This document shows positions 18,309-28,012 of a stretch of DNA of 64,000 nucleotides, one piece after another. The number at the start of each line of letters is the position of its first letter. The first letter of the stretch is position 1. The notes beneath the pieces are model-generated. The model made no database searches and was not told the DNA's origin. It saw only the letters and a program-made list of their open reading frames with translations. This DNA comes from Mucilaginibacter agri (GTDB lineage: Bacteria; Bacteroidota; Bacteroidia; Sphingobacteriales; Sphingobacteriaceae): positions 248,001 to 312,000 of the forward strand of contig NZ_WWEO01000041.1 in the NCBI RefSeq assembly GCF_009928685.1, given 5' to 3'. The position numbers were made by a program, and so were the translations under genes.

Positions 18309-19115
18309 CTAGTTCTGTTTATCTGCTTTTTCCTGCTCCTTCTGAGCCTTCTTTGCGTCGTCAGCTTTCTTGGTCGAATCCTTTTTGGCTTGCTGCTGTA
18401 CCTTCTTAATCGAATCCTGTTTTGCTTTCTGTTTTTTCTTAAAGAATCCTTTTAGTAAGAAATTGCTTTGAGCTGCTTTTAAATCTTCATGCAGGGTGAC
18501 GGTGCTGGCATTCACGTTCTTAACCGTAGTCTTAGCCGATGCCACGGTGCTTTCCAAATCCTTAGCCATTTTATCATTATGTATTAAACGACCAAGCGTA
18601 CCTTTGCCCTGGGCAACATCATCAAATATACTGCTCAAGCTACCAGTTATCTTTTCGGCATTATCAGCAACCCGGGTTAGTTTGCCCATAATTTTGTCTA
18701 TATCTAACGGGTTCACTGCCGCAAGCTCATCGCCATCTTTAACTTCTTCGTGGCTTGTTAGGCCTCCGGGGCTTATTACTATCAGTTTATCACCCATTAA
18801 ACCATCGCTGCCGATGCTCACCTTGGCGTCCTTTTTGACGAATTTTTTTATCTTGTTGTTCAACGTCAGGTCAACCTTAACTGTGCTATCGGATATGATG
18901 TTAATGTCTTCTACAACACCAACGTTAATACCCGCAAAACGTACATTATTACCAACCATTAAACCGTTAACGTTTTTAAATGTACCGCTAATGGTAAAGG
19001 TAGAATTGAACATACTTTTCTGATTGCCAATCAGAAATATGGCTAAGAATAGTATAACCAGTCCGATAACTACAAACAGGCCTATTTTTATTTTCTGTGA
19101 AGATGTGGTTCTCAT
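18309..19115 (-). CDS. mlaD: MlaD/MCE-family lipid-binding protein
   Basis: A 268-residue protein with one N-terminal membrane helix (IGLFVVIGLVILFLAIFLIG, about 12-31) and an MCE domain (about 38-115, GLMVGNNVRFAGINVGVV). MCE rings carry phospholipids between inner and outer membranes. The C-terminal third is Lys/Ala/Asp-rich and probably coiled. Its start overlaps the mlaF stop by four bases, so it is the third gene of mlaE-mlaF-mlaD. Confidence 0.93.
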   Translation of the reverse strand: MRTTSSQKIKIGLFVVIGLVILFLAIFLIGNQKSMFNSTFTISGTFKNVNGLMVGNNVRFAGINVGVVEDINIISDSTVKVDLTLNNKIKKFVKKDAKVSIGSDGLMGDKLIVISPGGLTSHEEVKDGDELAAVNPLDIDKIMGKLTRVADNAEKITGSLSSIFDDVAQGKGTLGRLIHNDKMAKDLESTVASAKTTVKNVNASTVTLHEDLKAAQSNFLLKGFFKKKQKAKQDSIKKVQQQAKKDSTKKADDAKKAQKEQEKADKQN

Positions 19116-19903
19116 TTTATATCATTAAAAAAGGATTTTACTAATTCATTATCGCTCTTCTGAAGCTCCTCAAAAGTGCCTTCGGCTATATATTCGCCAT
19201 CGTCCATTACCAAAACCTGGTCTGCAGTTAGTTTGGCGCATTCCATATCGTGGGTAATAATGATCGAGGCCGTTTTATATTTCTTTTGTACCTCCAGTAT
19301 CAGCTGACTGATCTCACGTGAGGTTATAGGATCAAGGCCAGTTGTCGGCTCGTCGTAAAGCATAATTTCAGGGTTTACAACTAGAGTGCGGGCAAGACCT
19401 ATACGTTTTCGCATCCCGCCCGATAGGTCCGATGGCATCTTATCACCCGAATCAGGCAATCCTACGCTCTCTAAGACTTCTTCTATGCGCTTGTCTATAT
19501 CTGCCTGGTCTTTCAACTTTAATACGCGTGTAAGCGGGAATTCGAGGTTTTCTTTAACCGTCATCGAATCGAACAAGGCCGCTCCCTGAAACAGGAAACC
19601 CATTTTGGTACGCATTTCTTTCAGGTCTTCATCGCTCAGTTCCGGAACTTCTTCGCCAAAAACTTTCACAGAGCCTTCGTCGGGTGTAAGCATGCCAACA
19701 ATGCACTGTATAGTAACAGATTTGCCCTGACCAGACCGGCCTAGTACCACCACGTTTTCGCCGCGCTTAACGGTGAGATTGATGTTTTTAAGCACCTCCT
19801 TATCCCCGAAACCTTTTTTTAGTCCTTTAACTTCAATTACCACTTCCCCCTTTTTGCCGGATTTGGTTTTGCTTTCGATATGATCTTTTACTTCTTCCAT
19901 CAC
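19112..19903 (-). CDS. mlaF: MlaF-type ABC transporter ATP-binding protein
   Basis: A 263-residue ATPase of the lipid-transport complex. Walker A is GRSGQGKS at 55-62, with Gln where Ser or Cys is more usual; the signature is LSGGMRKR, and Walker B is IMLYDEPTTGLDP. The LSGGM form is typical of Mla/Mkl ATPases. The first 20 residues are a charged extension. It overlaps mlaE and mlaD by four bases each (ATGA), so all three are co-translated. Confidence 0.94.
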   Translation of the reverse strand: MMEEVKDHIESKTKSGKKGEVVIEVKGLKKGFGDKEVLKNINLTVKRGENVVVLGRSGQGKSVTIQCIVGMLTPDEGSVKVFGEEVPELSDEDLKEMRTKMGFLFQGAALFDSMTVKENLEFPLTRVLKLKDQADIDKRIEEVLESVGLPDSGDKMPSDLSGGMRKRIGLARTLVVNPEIMLYDEPTTGLDPITSREISQLILEVQKKYKTASIIITHDMECAKLTADQVLVMDDGEYIAEGTFEELQKSDNELVKSFFNDIK

Positions 19904-20679
19904 TTGCTATAAAATAAAATGGTACTGATTTGCACCACGATCATATCAATAAAAAAGATCCATAAAGAAGCCGTAACCACTGCCGAATTAGCTGCAATAC
20001 CTACACTCTCCGTTCCTTTGTTAGAGTTGAAGCCTTTATAGCAACCCACAAAACCAATGGCGAAGCCGAAAAAAATTGTCTTAATAAAGGCAGGCAGAAA
20101 ATCGGTAAAATCCAACGCGGCTATACACTTGTTGAAGTACAGGAAAAAACTGATTTTATCCGTAAAGTTCAAGGCTATATAACCACCAATAAGCCCGATA
20201 ACATCGCCCATTAAAGCCAATAGCGGCACCATAAAACTGGTTGCCAGTATACGTGTAACCACCAGGTATTGTACTGGGTTGGCTCCCGATACGTCCATGG
20301 CATCAATTTGCTCGGTTACTTTCATACTACCTAGCTCGGCACCTATGCTCGACGCTATTCTGCCCGCACAGATAATAGCTGTTATCACAGGCCCTATTTC
20401 ACGAATAAGTGATACCGACAGCGTATGCGGCAGCATGCTCTCCGCACCAAAGGATACCATAGTGGGTCTTAGCTGTAAAATAAGCACCAAGCCCATAATA
20501 AAAGAGGTGATGCCTACCAAAGAAATAGAGCGATAGCCTATCTCATAACATTGCCTCACAAACTCCGACCACTCGAAGCCTCCCGAGAATATATTTTTAA
20601 CAAACCTCGAAAAAAATACGCCCTGGTCGCCTACTCCTACCAGCCATTTTCTCCATCCGGTTAATACCTGTTCTGCCAT
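19900..20679 (-). CDS. mlaE: MlaE-type ABC transporter permease
   Basis: The membrane subunit of the Mla phospholipid transporter, with five to six helices and the conserved EIGPVITAIICAGRIASSIGAELGSM core (key residues E, GP, AGR and GAELG). I chose the ATG at 20679 (MAEQVLTG, 259 residues). The frame extends 20 codons further upstream to a TTG at 20739, which encodes an Asn/Gln repeat and is less likely. It is the first gene of the operon. Confidence 0.92.
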   Translation of the reverse strand: MAEQVLTGWRKWLVGVGDQGVFFSRFVKNIFSGGFEWSEFVRQCYEIGYRSISLVGITSFIMGLVLILQLRPTMVSFGAESMLPHTLSVSLIREIGPVITAIICAGRIASSIGAELGSMKVTEQIDAMDVSGANPVQYLVVTRILATSFMVPLLALMGDVIGLIGGYIALNFTDKISFFLYFNKCIAALDFTDFLPAFIKTIFFGFAIGFVGCYKGFNSNKGTESVGIAANSAVVTASLWIFFIDMIVVQISTILFYSK

Positions 20680-20895
20680 TAATATTTTGTGTTTTAAGTA
20701 TCTTTCTACAACTGTAAACCGGTTTTGGTTTTGGTTCAATTATATTGATCCACTGCGATATACGTGCTTCGGTATCCCATAAAGCAAACGCGGGAGCGCT
20801 TAGGTTTCAATAGTAAAATTACTTGGAGATATAACATCGTGCTATACACTTTGTTTGTTAACCAGCGCTTTAGCCTAAACCACACATGTTTTTCA

Positions 20896-20903
20896 TACTT
20901 TTG
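20896..20903 (+). promoter_or_regulatory. -7 box of the NAD(P)-binding oxidoreductase gene
   Basis: TACTTTTG, an exact TAnnTTTG match ending ten bases before the ATG at 20914. It supports that start over the in-frame upstream codons. Confidence 0.6.
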
Positions 20904-20913
20904 TATATATTAT

Positions 20914-21567
20914 ATGAAAAAGGCTATTATAGTAGGCGCAAGCGGACTAATAGGTGGAGAACTATTGAATTTACTTTTAGAATCGTCTGATTATCAAGAA
21001 GTTATTTCAATATCCCGCAAAGAAATTCCGGTAGAGCATAAAAAGCTTGTAGAAGTTATTATCGACTTTGATGAGCTCGATAAGCATGCTGCGAGCTTTA
21101 ATGGCGATGTTGTGTTCTGTTGTATAGGTACTACCCAAAAGAAAACACCCGATAAAGGGGTATATCGTAAAATCGAATACCACTATCCCGTACAATTGGG
21201 CCAAATAGCCAAAGCCAATGGCATTAAGCAATTTCACTACGTTTCATCTATTGGGGCCGATCCTAACAGTTCAAATTTTTATACCCGTAACAAAGGCGAA
21301 GCCGAAAAGGCATTGGAGCATTTAAACCTGCCCTGCCTGCATGTCTATCGGCCATCAGCGTTAACAGGGGAGCGTACCGAATCACGCCCAATGGAGGCGG
21401 TTGTAGCCAAGATTATGAAAGTAATTAACCCGCTGCTTTTAGGTAGCTTAAAAAAATATAGAAGCATACCTGGCGCTACAGTTGCCCGGGCCATGTATAA
21501 ACAATCTTTAAAGTCCGATACGGGCTTATTTATTCATCCATCAGATCATATTAATAATTTAGCGTGA
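20914..21567 (+). CDS. NAD(P)-binding oxidoreductase (atypical SDR, HTATIP2-like)
   Basis: A 217-residue Rossmann protein. The opening KKAIIVGASGLIGGELL holds the GxxGxxG dinucleotide site. FCCIGTTQKKTPDKGVYRKIE is the pattern of the Tat-interacting-protein/NAD(P)H-binding subgroup of atypical SDRs. The annotated start is the ATG at 20914; a longer frame from 20764 gives an unlikely N-terminus and crosses a promoter box. Its last codons overlap the GTG start of the ABC-F gene by four bases. The substrate is unknown. Confidence 0.88.
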   Translation: MKKAIIVGASGLIGGELLNLLLESSDYQEVISISRKEIPVEHKKLVEVIIDFDELDKHAASFNGDVVFCCIGTTQKKTPDKGVYRKIEYHYPVQLGQIAKANGIKQFHYVSSIGADPNSSNFYTRNKGEAEKALEHLNLPCLHVYRPSALTGERTESRPMEAVVAKIMKVINPLLLGSLKKYRSIPGATVARAMYKQSLKSDTGLFIHPSDHINNLA

Positions 21568-23417
21568 GTACATACTTATCAGGTGAAAACCTTGGCCATT
21601 CCTATCATGACCGCTGGCTGTTCCGTAATATTACCATAGGCATTAACCGCGGCCGACGCGTTGCCTTAGTGGGTATTAACGGTGCCGGTAAATCTACCTT
21701 ATTGAAAATTTTAGCTGGCGAGTTAGCTCCGGTTGAAGGTAAAGCCGTACGTGCAAAAGATCTGAATGTAAGTTATCTTAATCAAGATCCCAAATTTCCA
21801 AAGGACTATACCATCAGCGATTTCATCTTCAACTCTGAGAATAAACAGCAACAGCTGATCAGACAGTACGAAGAGTTGGTAGAGAATGATCCGGAGAACA
21901 TGGATGCCATTAACAAGCTTGCCGAAGAATTAAGTGAAGCTGATGCCTGGGCTTATGAATATGAGATCAAACAGATCCTTGGTCGTTTAGATATCCATCA
22001 CTTAAATCAAAAGATAGATACCCTATCGGGCGGTCAGAAAAAGCGTTTGGCCTTAGCCGCGCTGTTGATTCAGGACCCTGAAGTTTATTTGTTAGATGAG
22101 CCTACCAACCATTTGGACATTGATACCATTGAGTGGTTGGAAAAACTTCTAACCGGTAGCGGTAAAACCATTGTGATGGTTACGCACGACAGGTACTTCC
22201 TGGATAACGTTTGTAACGAGATCATCGAGATAGACAATGGCAAGCTCTTCCCTTACAACGGCAACTACCAGTATTACTTAGAAAAAAAGGCCGAGCGTGA
22301 AGCATCCGATGCATCAACATTTCAAAAGAACACCCAGTTATTGAAAAAAGAATTGGAGTGGATGCGCCGTATGCCGCAAGCAAGGGGTACCAAATCTAAA
22401 GCGCGTATTGATGCTTTTTATGATCTGGAAGAACGCACCCAACGTACAAGTAAAGACAAGGTTCAGCTAAGCCTTAAAACTTCGCGCCAGGGAAATAAGA
22501 TTATCGAGATAGATCATCTGACTAAATCGTTCCAAGGTCGTAAGGTAATTGACGATTTTAACTATGTATTTAAAAAGGGCGACCGCATTGGTATTGCAGG
22601 TAAAAACGGTAGCGGCAAGTCTACGTTGTTAAATTTAATTACAGCCTCTATCCTACCCGATTCTGGTGAGGTAGCTAAAGGCGAAACCACGGTAATGGGT
22701 TACTTCCACCAGGGAGGTATCACGTTTGCTGAAGATGAGCGTGTGATTGACATTGTAAAAAATGTTGCCGAATATATTACCATGGCCGATGGTAAAACTA
22801 TTACGGCATCGCAGTTACTTACACAGTTCTTATTTCCTCCTGCCAAGCAGTTTGGTTTTATAACTAACCTAAGCGGAGGAGAAAAGAAACGCTTGCAATT
22901 AATGCGCATCCTGATGCAGAACCCTAACTTTCTGATACTAGATGAGCCTACCAACGATTTGGATATCGATACACTGAATGTACTCGAAGAGTTTTTAATG
23001 GGTTATACCGGCGTGTTGCTATTAGTATCACACGACAGGTATTTGTTAGATAAACTGGTTGACCAACTATTTATATTAGACGGAAGTGGACAGGTAAACA
23101 TCTATAACGGCAATTACTCTTCATGGAGAATTGAGGTTGAAGAAAACAAAGCCGAAGCTAAGAAAGCACCCGCTCCTACCCCTGTTAAAAAGGAAGAACC
23201 AAAGAGCAACAAGAAAAGCTTTAAAGAGTTAAAAGCCATCGAAGACCTCGAAAAAGAGATAGCTGCTATGGAGGCTGAAGTAAAACAGCTTACAGACACG
23301 TTAAACTCTGGTACATTAAACCATGAAGAATTAGCCACTCTGGCAAGGCAAATACAGCAGTTAACCAGCAGCTTGGATGAGAAATCATTAAAATGGCTGG
23401 AATTATCGGAGAATTAA
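21564..23417 (+). CDS. ABC-F family ATPase (Uup-like)
   Basis: A 617-residue cytoplasmic protein with two ABC domains and no membrane helices. Domain 1 has GINGAGKST, LSGGQKKR and YLLDEPTNHLD; domain 2 has GKNGSGKST, LSGGEKKR and FLILDEPTNDLD. A C-terminal charged coiled coil (about 530-617) is typical of Uup. ABC-F proteins act on the ribosome or on branched DNA/RNA intermediates. The GTG start overlaps the stop of the upstream gene. Confidence 0.93.
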   Translation: MSTYLSGENLGHSYHDRWLFRNITIGINRGRRVALVGINGAGKSTLLKILAGELAPVEGKAVRAKDLNVSYLNQDPKFPKDYTISDFIFNSENKQQQLIRQYEELVENDPENMDAINKLAEELSEADAWAYEYEIKQILGRLDIHHLNQKIDTLSGGQKKRLALAALLIQDPEVYLLDEPTNHLDIDTIEWLEKLLTGSGKTIVMVTHDRYFLDNVCNEIIEIDNGKLFPYNGNYQYYLEKKAEREASDASTFQKNTQLLKKELEWMRRMPQARGTKSKARIDAFYDLEERTQRTSKDKVQLSLKTSRQGNKIIEIDHLTKSFQGRKVIDDFNYVFKKGDRIGIAGKNGSGKSTLLNLITASILPDSGEVAKGETTVMGYFHQGGITFAEDERVIDIVKNVAEYITMADGKTITASQLLTQFLFPPAKQFGFITNLSGGEKKRLQLMRILMQNPNFLILDEPTNDLDIDTLNVLEEFLMGYTGVLLLVSHDRYLLDKLVDQLFILDGSGQVNIYNGNYSSWRIEVEENKAEAKKAPAPTPVKKEEPKSNKKSFKELKAIEDLEKEIAAMEAEVKQLTDTLNSGTLNHEELATLARQIQQLTSSLDEKSLKWLELSEN

Positions 23418-23418
23418 A

Positions 23419-23673
23419 ATGAAACTATCAGACATATTAGCTTCGAGCGGCGTTATTATATTACTGGTGGCATTCTTGCTCAACCTTTATAAAAAACTGC
23501 CTGCACAAAGTAAAATATACACTTTTATGAACTTTTTGGGTGCAGTACTTTGCTGCATCTCTTCTATATTAATTAAGTTTTATCCTTTTATTGTACTAGA
23601 GGCTATATGGGCGAGTTTCGCTCTACTGTCATTATTCAATGTTCCACGTGGAACATCAGACGATAAGAGTTAA
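23419..23673 (+). CDS. CBU_0592-type small membrane protein; parS site in its 3' end
   Basis: An 84-residue protein with three hydrophobic helices and the pattern LNLYKKLPAQSKIYTFMNFLGA seen in CBU_0592-like proteins (key KLPAxSKxYxxxNxxGA). It starts one base after the ABC-F stop. The codons for NVPRGT near its C-terminus coincide with a perfect 16-bp parS palindrome, so DNA-level selection shapes the tail. Its function is unknown. Confidence 0.85.
   Translation: MKLSDILASSGVIILLVAFLLNLYKKLPAQSKIYTFMNFLGAVLCCISSILIKFYPFIVLEAIWASFALLSLFNVPRGTSDDKS
23640..23655. other. parS site 1 (ParB-binding centromere)
   Basis: TGTTCCACGTGGAACA is a perfect 16-bp palindrome and matches the parS consensus used by Bacteroidota. 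It lies inside the coding region of the small membrane protein. ParB spreads from such sites, which cluster near the replication origin. Confidence 0.88.
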
Positions 23674-23685
23674 TTTTGTAATCAA

Positions 23686-23701
23686 TGTTCCACGTGGAAC
23701 A
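23686..23701. other. parS site 2 (ParB-binding centromere)
   Basis: A second identical TGTTCCACGTGGAACA, 46 bases (start to start) from the first and 8 bases upstream of the mnmG start codon. Tandem sites strengthen the parS call. Confidence 0.88.
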
Positions 23702-23709
23702 TCAACGTT

Positions 23710-25572
23710 ATGTTTAAGAAATACGATGTTATTGTAGTTGGTGCGGGGCATGCGGGCTGTGAAGCTGCCGCTGCTGCTGCCAACATGGGCTCATCGGTTC
23801 TATTGGTAACCATGAACATGGGCACCATCGCACAGATGAGCTGTAACCCTGCAATGGGTGGTGTGGCTAAAGGTCAGATAGTACGCGAGGTTGATGCTTT
23901 GGGCGGCTATTCGGGCATTATAGCAGATAAAACTACCATTCAGTTCAGAATGCTTAATCAAAGCAAAGGCCCTGCTATGTGGAGCCCACGCGCTCAAAAT
24001 GACCGGATGCGCTTTGCAGAAGAGTGGCGTTTAGCTTTAGAGCAAACTCCAAATGTGGACTTTTGGCAGGATATGGTAAGCGGCCTTATTGTAAAAGGCG
24101 ATAAAGTTTGCGGTGTTAAAACCTCCATCGGGGTAGAGATAGAAGCCGAAGCGGTAGTACTTACTAACGGTACATTCTTAAACGGAACTATACATATAGG
24201 CGAAAAACGTTTTGGCGGTGGCCGCACGGGTGAGAAAGCAGCTACCGGTTTAACCGAACAATTAGTTGAATTAGGCTTCGAAGCGGGTAGAATGAAAACG
24301 GGTACGCCTCCACGTGTAGACGGAAGAAGCTTAAACTATAGTGTTATGGAAGAGCAATGGGGTGATGAAAATCCCGGCCGTTTCTCCTACACAGATGTAG
24401 AACGGCCAACAGAAAAACGCTGCTGTTGGATAACCTATACTAATAGCGAAGTACATGAAACCTTAAAAGAAGGGTTCGAAAAGTCGCCTATGTTTACCGG
24501 TAGAATTAAAGGCTTAGGCCCAAGATACTGCCCGTCTATAGAAGATAAAATCAACCGCTTTGCCGAGCGCGACCGTCACCAGATATTTGTAGAACCGGAA
24601 GGTTTCAATACGGTTGAGATCTATGTAAATGGTTTTTCTACCTCTTTGCCCGAGGATGTACAGTACCGTGCGCTAACCAAAATACCAGGATTCGAGAACG
24701 TGAAAATGTTCCGACCTGGGTATGCTATAGAGTACGACTTCTTCCCCCCTACCCAATTAGACCTAACACTGCAAACAAAGAATATTAAAAATCTATTCTT
24801 TGCGGGGCAGATCAATGGTACTACGGGCTATGAAGAAGCTGCATCGCAAGGTTTAATAGCTGGTATAAATGCACACCAAATAGTACACGATAAGCATGAG
24901 TTAATACTGAAAAGATCAGAGTCGTATATCGGGGTATTGATAGACGACCTGGTAACCAAAGGCACCGAAGAGCCATACCGTATGTTTACTTCACGTGCAG
25001 AACACCGCTTATTATTACGCCAGGATAATGCAGATATCAGGTTGAGCCCTATCGGCCATGAACTAGGTTTGATTAACGATGAGCGTTTGGAAAAGGTGAA
25101 ACAGAAGGTAAAAAAATCCGACGATATTGTTGCTTATACCAAAAGCAAATCGATAGAGCCAGGTACAGTTAATGGCTTGCTGGAAGAATTAGGCACCAGT
25201 CCGCTTTCTCAAAATGTAAAGATGTTTGCATTATTGAGCCGCCCGCAGGTAACCTTTAATGATCTGGTTAAAGCTGATACTTCATTAGCAGAACTGTTAT
25301 CGGCATACGATCAAGACACCGTGGAGCAAGCAGAAATCAAAATTAAATACGAAAGCTATTTTGAAAAAGAGATGGACATTGTTGCCCGTATGAAAAAAAT
25401 GGAAGACAATGAGATCAACCCAGAGTTTAACTATCATCAGTTAATTTCACTTTCGAAAGAAGCACGTGAAAAACTAATGAAGATAAAACCGAGAACTTTA
25501 GGCCAGGCTTCCCGAATTTCGGGAGTTTCGCCTTCAGATATCTCAGTTTTGATGATTCACATGTCAAAATAG
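23710..25572 (+). CDS. mnmG: tRNA uridine 5-carboxymethylaminomethyl synthesis enzyme MnmG
   Basis: A 620-residue FAD-dependent enzyme that works with MnmE to modify U34 of several tRNAs. The FAD site is [12 protein letters not shown] near the N-terminus. The family signatures [15 protein letters not shown] (close to it), [11 protein letters not shown] and [13 protein letters not shown] are all present. The length is normal. In many bacteria mnmG lies near the origin of replication, and here two parS sites precede it. Confidence 0.97.
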   Translation: MFKKYDVIVVGAGHAGCEAAAAAANMGSSVLLVTMNMGTIAQMSCNPAMGGVAKGQIVREVDALGGYSGIIADKTTIQFRMLNQSKGPAMWSPRAQNDRMRFAEEWRLALEQTPNVDFWQDMVSGLIVKGDKVCGVKTSIGVEIEAEAVVLTNGTFLNGTIHIGEKRFGGGRTGEKAATGLTEQLVELGFEAGRMKTGTPPRVDGRSLNYSVMEEQWGDENPGRFSYTDVERPTEKRCCWITYTNSEVHETLKEGFEKSPMFTGRIKGLGPRYCPSIEDKINRFAERDRHQIFVEPEGFNTVEIYVNGFSTSLPEDVQYRALTKIPGFENVKMFRPGYAIEYDFFPPTQLDLTLQTKNIKNLFFAGQINGTTGYEEAASQGLIAGINAHQIVHDKHELILKRSESYIGVLIDDLVTKGTEEPYRMFTSRAEHRLLLRQDNADIRLSPIGHELGLINDERLEKVKQKVKKSDDIVAYTKSKSIEPGTVNGLLEELGTSPLSQNVKMFALLSRPQVTFNDLVKADTSLAELLSAYDQDTVEQAEIKIKYESYFEKEMDIVARMKKMEDNEINPEFNYHQLISLSKEAREKLMKIKPRTLGQASRISGVSPSDISVLMIHMSK

Positions 25573-25682
25573 ATTTAAAATATTGATAATCAGTTAATTA
25601 TAAAAAATCTATTCAGATCAATTATTTTCAACTTTTAATATCAAGATTCATAAAAAGATAAAAATAGCTTATAACGCCTAAA

Positions 25683-27332
25683 ATGCCCTTAAAAATAAAA
25701 CAGGCCTTTTTGCCAGAATTTTTGCTGACGATTTTACTCATTTTAACAATTTTTGGCTGCGCAAGCGTCCAACGGCCAATGGGCGGACCTCGTGATCGAA
25801 CTCCGCCAAAATTGCTGAAAGCAACTCCTGAAAATATGACCCGGAATTTTGCAGCCAAAAGTATTACACTCGAGTTTGACGAATATTTTAAACTTACTAA
25901 TCAGTATGCGGAGATTGTAGTGAGCCCGGCTATGGAAAAATCGCCGGAGTATAAAATCCGTCAAAAAAGTTTGGTGATAGATTTTAGGGACAGCTTACAT
26001 AAGAATACCACTTACGTAATCAACTTCGGGAAAGCTATACAGGATGTTAACGAAAGTAATCAGCTTAAAAATTTCACTTATGTATTTTCAACTGGTCCGC
26101 ATATAGATTCACTCGCTATATCCGGAACGGTAACTAATACCGACACCCAGGAGAAAGAGAAGGAAGCTTTAGTGATGTTGATACCTGCGAGCCAGGACAC
26201 GGCGATTTTCGGCAAAAAGAAACCAACGATTTTTACGTCGACGGATTCTTCTGGTAATTTTACGTTAAATAACTTACACGACGGTAACTATCGTATTTAC
26301 GCATTAAAAGAAGCAAGTCCGGATAAGATCTATAATAACGACCAGGAACTAATCGCTTTTTTAAAAGACCCTATTCATTTAACAAAAGATACTTCGAACA
26401 TATCTCTGAGGTTATTTAAACAAACACCAGAGAAATTTAGGTTGGTAGATCGTCGGTTTGATGGAGATGGTAAGCTTTTTTTCACTTTCAATAAGCAATT
26501 GAGCGATCCTTCCATCAAAATAACGTATCCGAAAGAAATTGACGAAACCAAGTATGTAGACATCAGCCCTACCAAGGATACCGCTATGGTTTATTTGCGT
26601 AATATGGAGTTTGACTCTGTTCGCGTGGCTTTCTTTGATAAGCAAAAACCGTTAGATACCATCTATTTACGCAAAAGCAAAAAAGAAACTTTTACGCGGA
26701 ATATTCAATTTAAATATAATCTCGACGGCGACAACCAATTGCAACCGGGTAAAGATCTGCAGTTAATCTCTAACCTACCCATAGATAATTTCGACCCAGG
26801 TTTATTAATGCTCACAGAAGACTCTGTACAGGTAAACTTTACCATGCAAAAAGACCCGGCAAACTTAAAGTTGATTAATCTTAAATACCGATGGAAGCAA
26901 AAATCTAATTATGCGCTAACCATTAACGAATTGGCTTTTACGGACATTTATGGTGATAAAAATAAAAAGTCGATCAAGAAATTTACGATAAACAAGCCAG
27001 AGAACTACGGGACTTTAACTTTAAAAGTAACTGTGCCTGATACTTCAAAATCTTATATAGCGCAGATTTTTAACGCTACGAATAATAAAACGATACTGAA
27101 GACAGTAACCTTTAGTAAAAATACCTCGATTATTTTAAAGGATTACCTGACCGGAAAATACAGGATAAGGGTAATTTATGATAATAACAAAAACGGTGTT
27201 TGGGATAGCGGTTCGGTAAAACGAGGCACGCAGCCAGAGAAAATATGGCTGTATAACAAAGACATACCCTTAAGAGCCAACTGGGAAACAGAAGAAGCTG
27301 TTGAGATACCGGGCGAATCTACGCTTCCTTAA
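25683..27332 (+). CDS. Ig-like (Big_5) domain lipoprotein
   Basis: A 549-residue exported protein. A hydrophobic segment leads to a lipobox-like TIFGC with Cys26. ASVQRPMGGPRDRTPPKL is the very conserved opening of a Bacteroidota family with a Big_5 Ig-like domain (about 40-140, ending NFTYVFSTG). A carboxypeptidase-like repeat (SGNFTLNNLHDGNYRIYALKE) follows. The C-terminus (YDNNKNGVWDSG) resembles calcium-binding DxNxDG-like loops. Its function is unknown. Its last 14 bases overlap the end of the opposite carbonic anhydrase gene. Confidence 0.88.
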   Translation: MPLKIKQAFLPEFLLTILLILTIFGCASVQRPMGGPRDRTPPKLLKATPENMTRNFAAKSITLEFDEYFKLTNQYAEIVVSPAMEKSPEYKIRQKSLVIDFRDSLHKNTTYVINFGKAIQDVNESNQLKNFTYVFSTGPHIDSLAISGTVTNTDTQEKEKEALVMLIPASQDTAIFGKKKPTIFTSTDSSGNFTLNNLHDGNYRIYALKEASPDKIYNNDQELIAFLKDPIHLTKDTSNISLRLFKQTPEKFRLVDRRFDGDGKLFFTFNKQLSDPSIKITYPKEIDETKYVDISPTKDTAMVYLRNMEFDSVRVAFFDKQKPLDTIYLRKSKKETFTRNIQFKYNLDGDNQLQPGKDLQLISNLPIDNFDPGLLMLTEDSVQVNFTMQKDPANLKLINLKYRWKQKSNYALTINELAFTDIYGDKNKKSIKKFTINKPENYGTLTLKVTVPDTSKSYIAQIFNATNNKTILKTVTFSKNTSIILKDYLTGKYRIRVIYDNNKNGVWDSGSVKRGTQPEKIWLYNKDIPLRANWETEEAVEIPGESTLP

Positions 27333-27834
27333 ACCAGCTCGAATAAAGGATATAATTATCGGGAAGCTTGTTTAATAAAGCCATTTGCTCTTCAGTAAGT
27401 GGCTTTATTTTTTTGGCCGGGGTACCTGCGTATAAATAACCTGTTTCGCAAACAGTATTCTCTAACACAACAGAACCGGCACCTATAATCACATACGGAT
27501 TCACTACTGCATTATCCATAACAATAGCGCCCATACCAACCAAAACATGATCGTGCAGGGTACAGCCGTGCACAATAGCGTTGTGTCCGATAGATACATA
27601 ACTTCCAATGGTTGTAGCGGCTCTTAAATAAGTGGCATGGATAACCGCACCGTCCTGAATATTAGTATTATTACCAATGTGGATATAATTTACATCGCCC
27701 CTAACAACGGCATTAAACCATACTGAACAGTTATCACCCATTACCACATCACCCACTATGGTGCAGTTTTCAGCAATGAAACAATCGCTTCCCCATGATG
27801 GTTTTTTATCTTTTACAGGTAGTATTAAAGGCAT
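27319..27834 (-). CDS. Gamma-class carbonic anhydrase family protein
   Basis: A 171-residue left-handed beta-helix protein with hexapeptide repeats (about 20-130). Three metal-ligand His are visible around HATYL, SIGHNAIVHGC and HDH. Such proteins either hydrate CO2 or act as acyltransferase-like carriers; NCBI-type names call them gamma carbonic anhydrase family. The tail KKIKPLTEEQMALL is typical. It is convergent with, and overlaps, the Ig-like lipoprotein gene. Confidence 0.92.
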   Translation of the reverse strand: MPLILPVKDKKPSWGSDCFIAENCTIVGDVVMGDNCSVWFNAVVRGDVNYIHIGNNTNIQDGAVIHATYLRAATTIGSYVSIGHNAIVHGCTLHDHVLVGMGAIVMDNAVVNPYVIIGAGSVVLENTVCETGYLYAGTPAKKIKPLTEEQMALLNKLPDNYILYSSWFKEA

Positions 27835-27844
27835 AATTATTTGT

Positions 27845-27919
27845 GTTGTCGGTTATCTGTTGTCGGTTATTACAAAATTAATTTATAGTTTTAAATACTG
27901 ACAGCAGATAACCGACAAC
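27845..27919. repeat. Extragenic inverted repeat with direct duplication
   Basis: GTTGTCGGTTATCTG (27845-27859) pairs perfectly with CAGATAACCGACAAC (27905-27919). The left arm is partly duplicated (TGTTGTCGGTTAT, 27858-27870). It lies between the carbonic anhydrase start and tRNA-Gly. Confidence 0.8.
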
Positions 27920-27934
27920 TGTCAATAGAATTAA

Positions 27935-28007
27935 GCGGAAATAGCTCAGCTGGTAGAGCATCAGTTTCCCAAACTGAAGGTCGCGGGTTCGAGCCCCGTT
28001 TTCCGCT
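27935..28007 (+). tRNA. tRNA-Gly (anticodon CCC)
   Basis: A 73-base cloverleaf: acceptor GCGGAAA/TTTCCGC with discriminator T; anticodon stem TCAGT/ACTGA with loop TTCCCAA, so the anticodon is CCC; T arm GCGGG-TTCGAGC-CCCGT. CCA is not encoded. Its 3' end lies 5 bases from the nadB stop on the other strand. Confidence 0.94.
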
Positions 28008-28012
28008 CATAT

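Noticed and set aside
20764..20913. An N-terminal extension of 50 codons for the oxidoreductase
   Set aside because: The extension shows no family similarity and contains an exact -7 promoter box ten bases before the better ATG at 20914.
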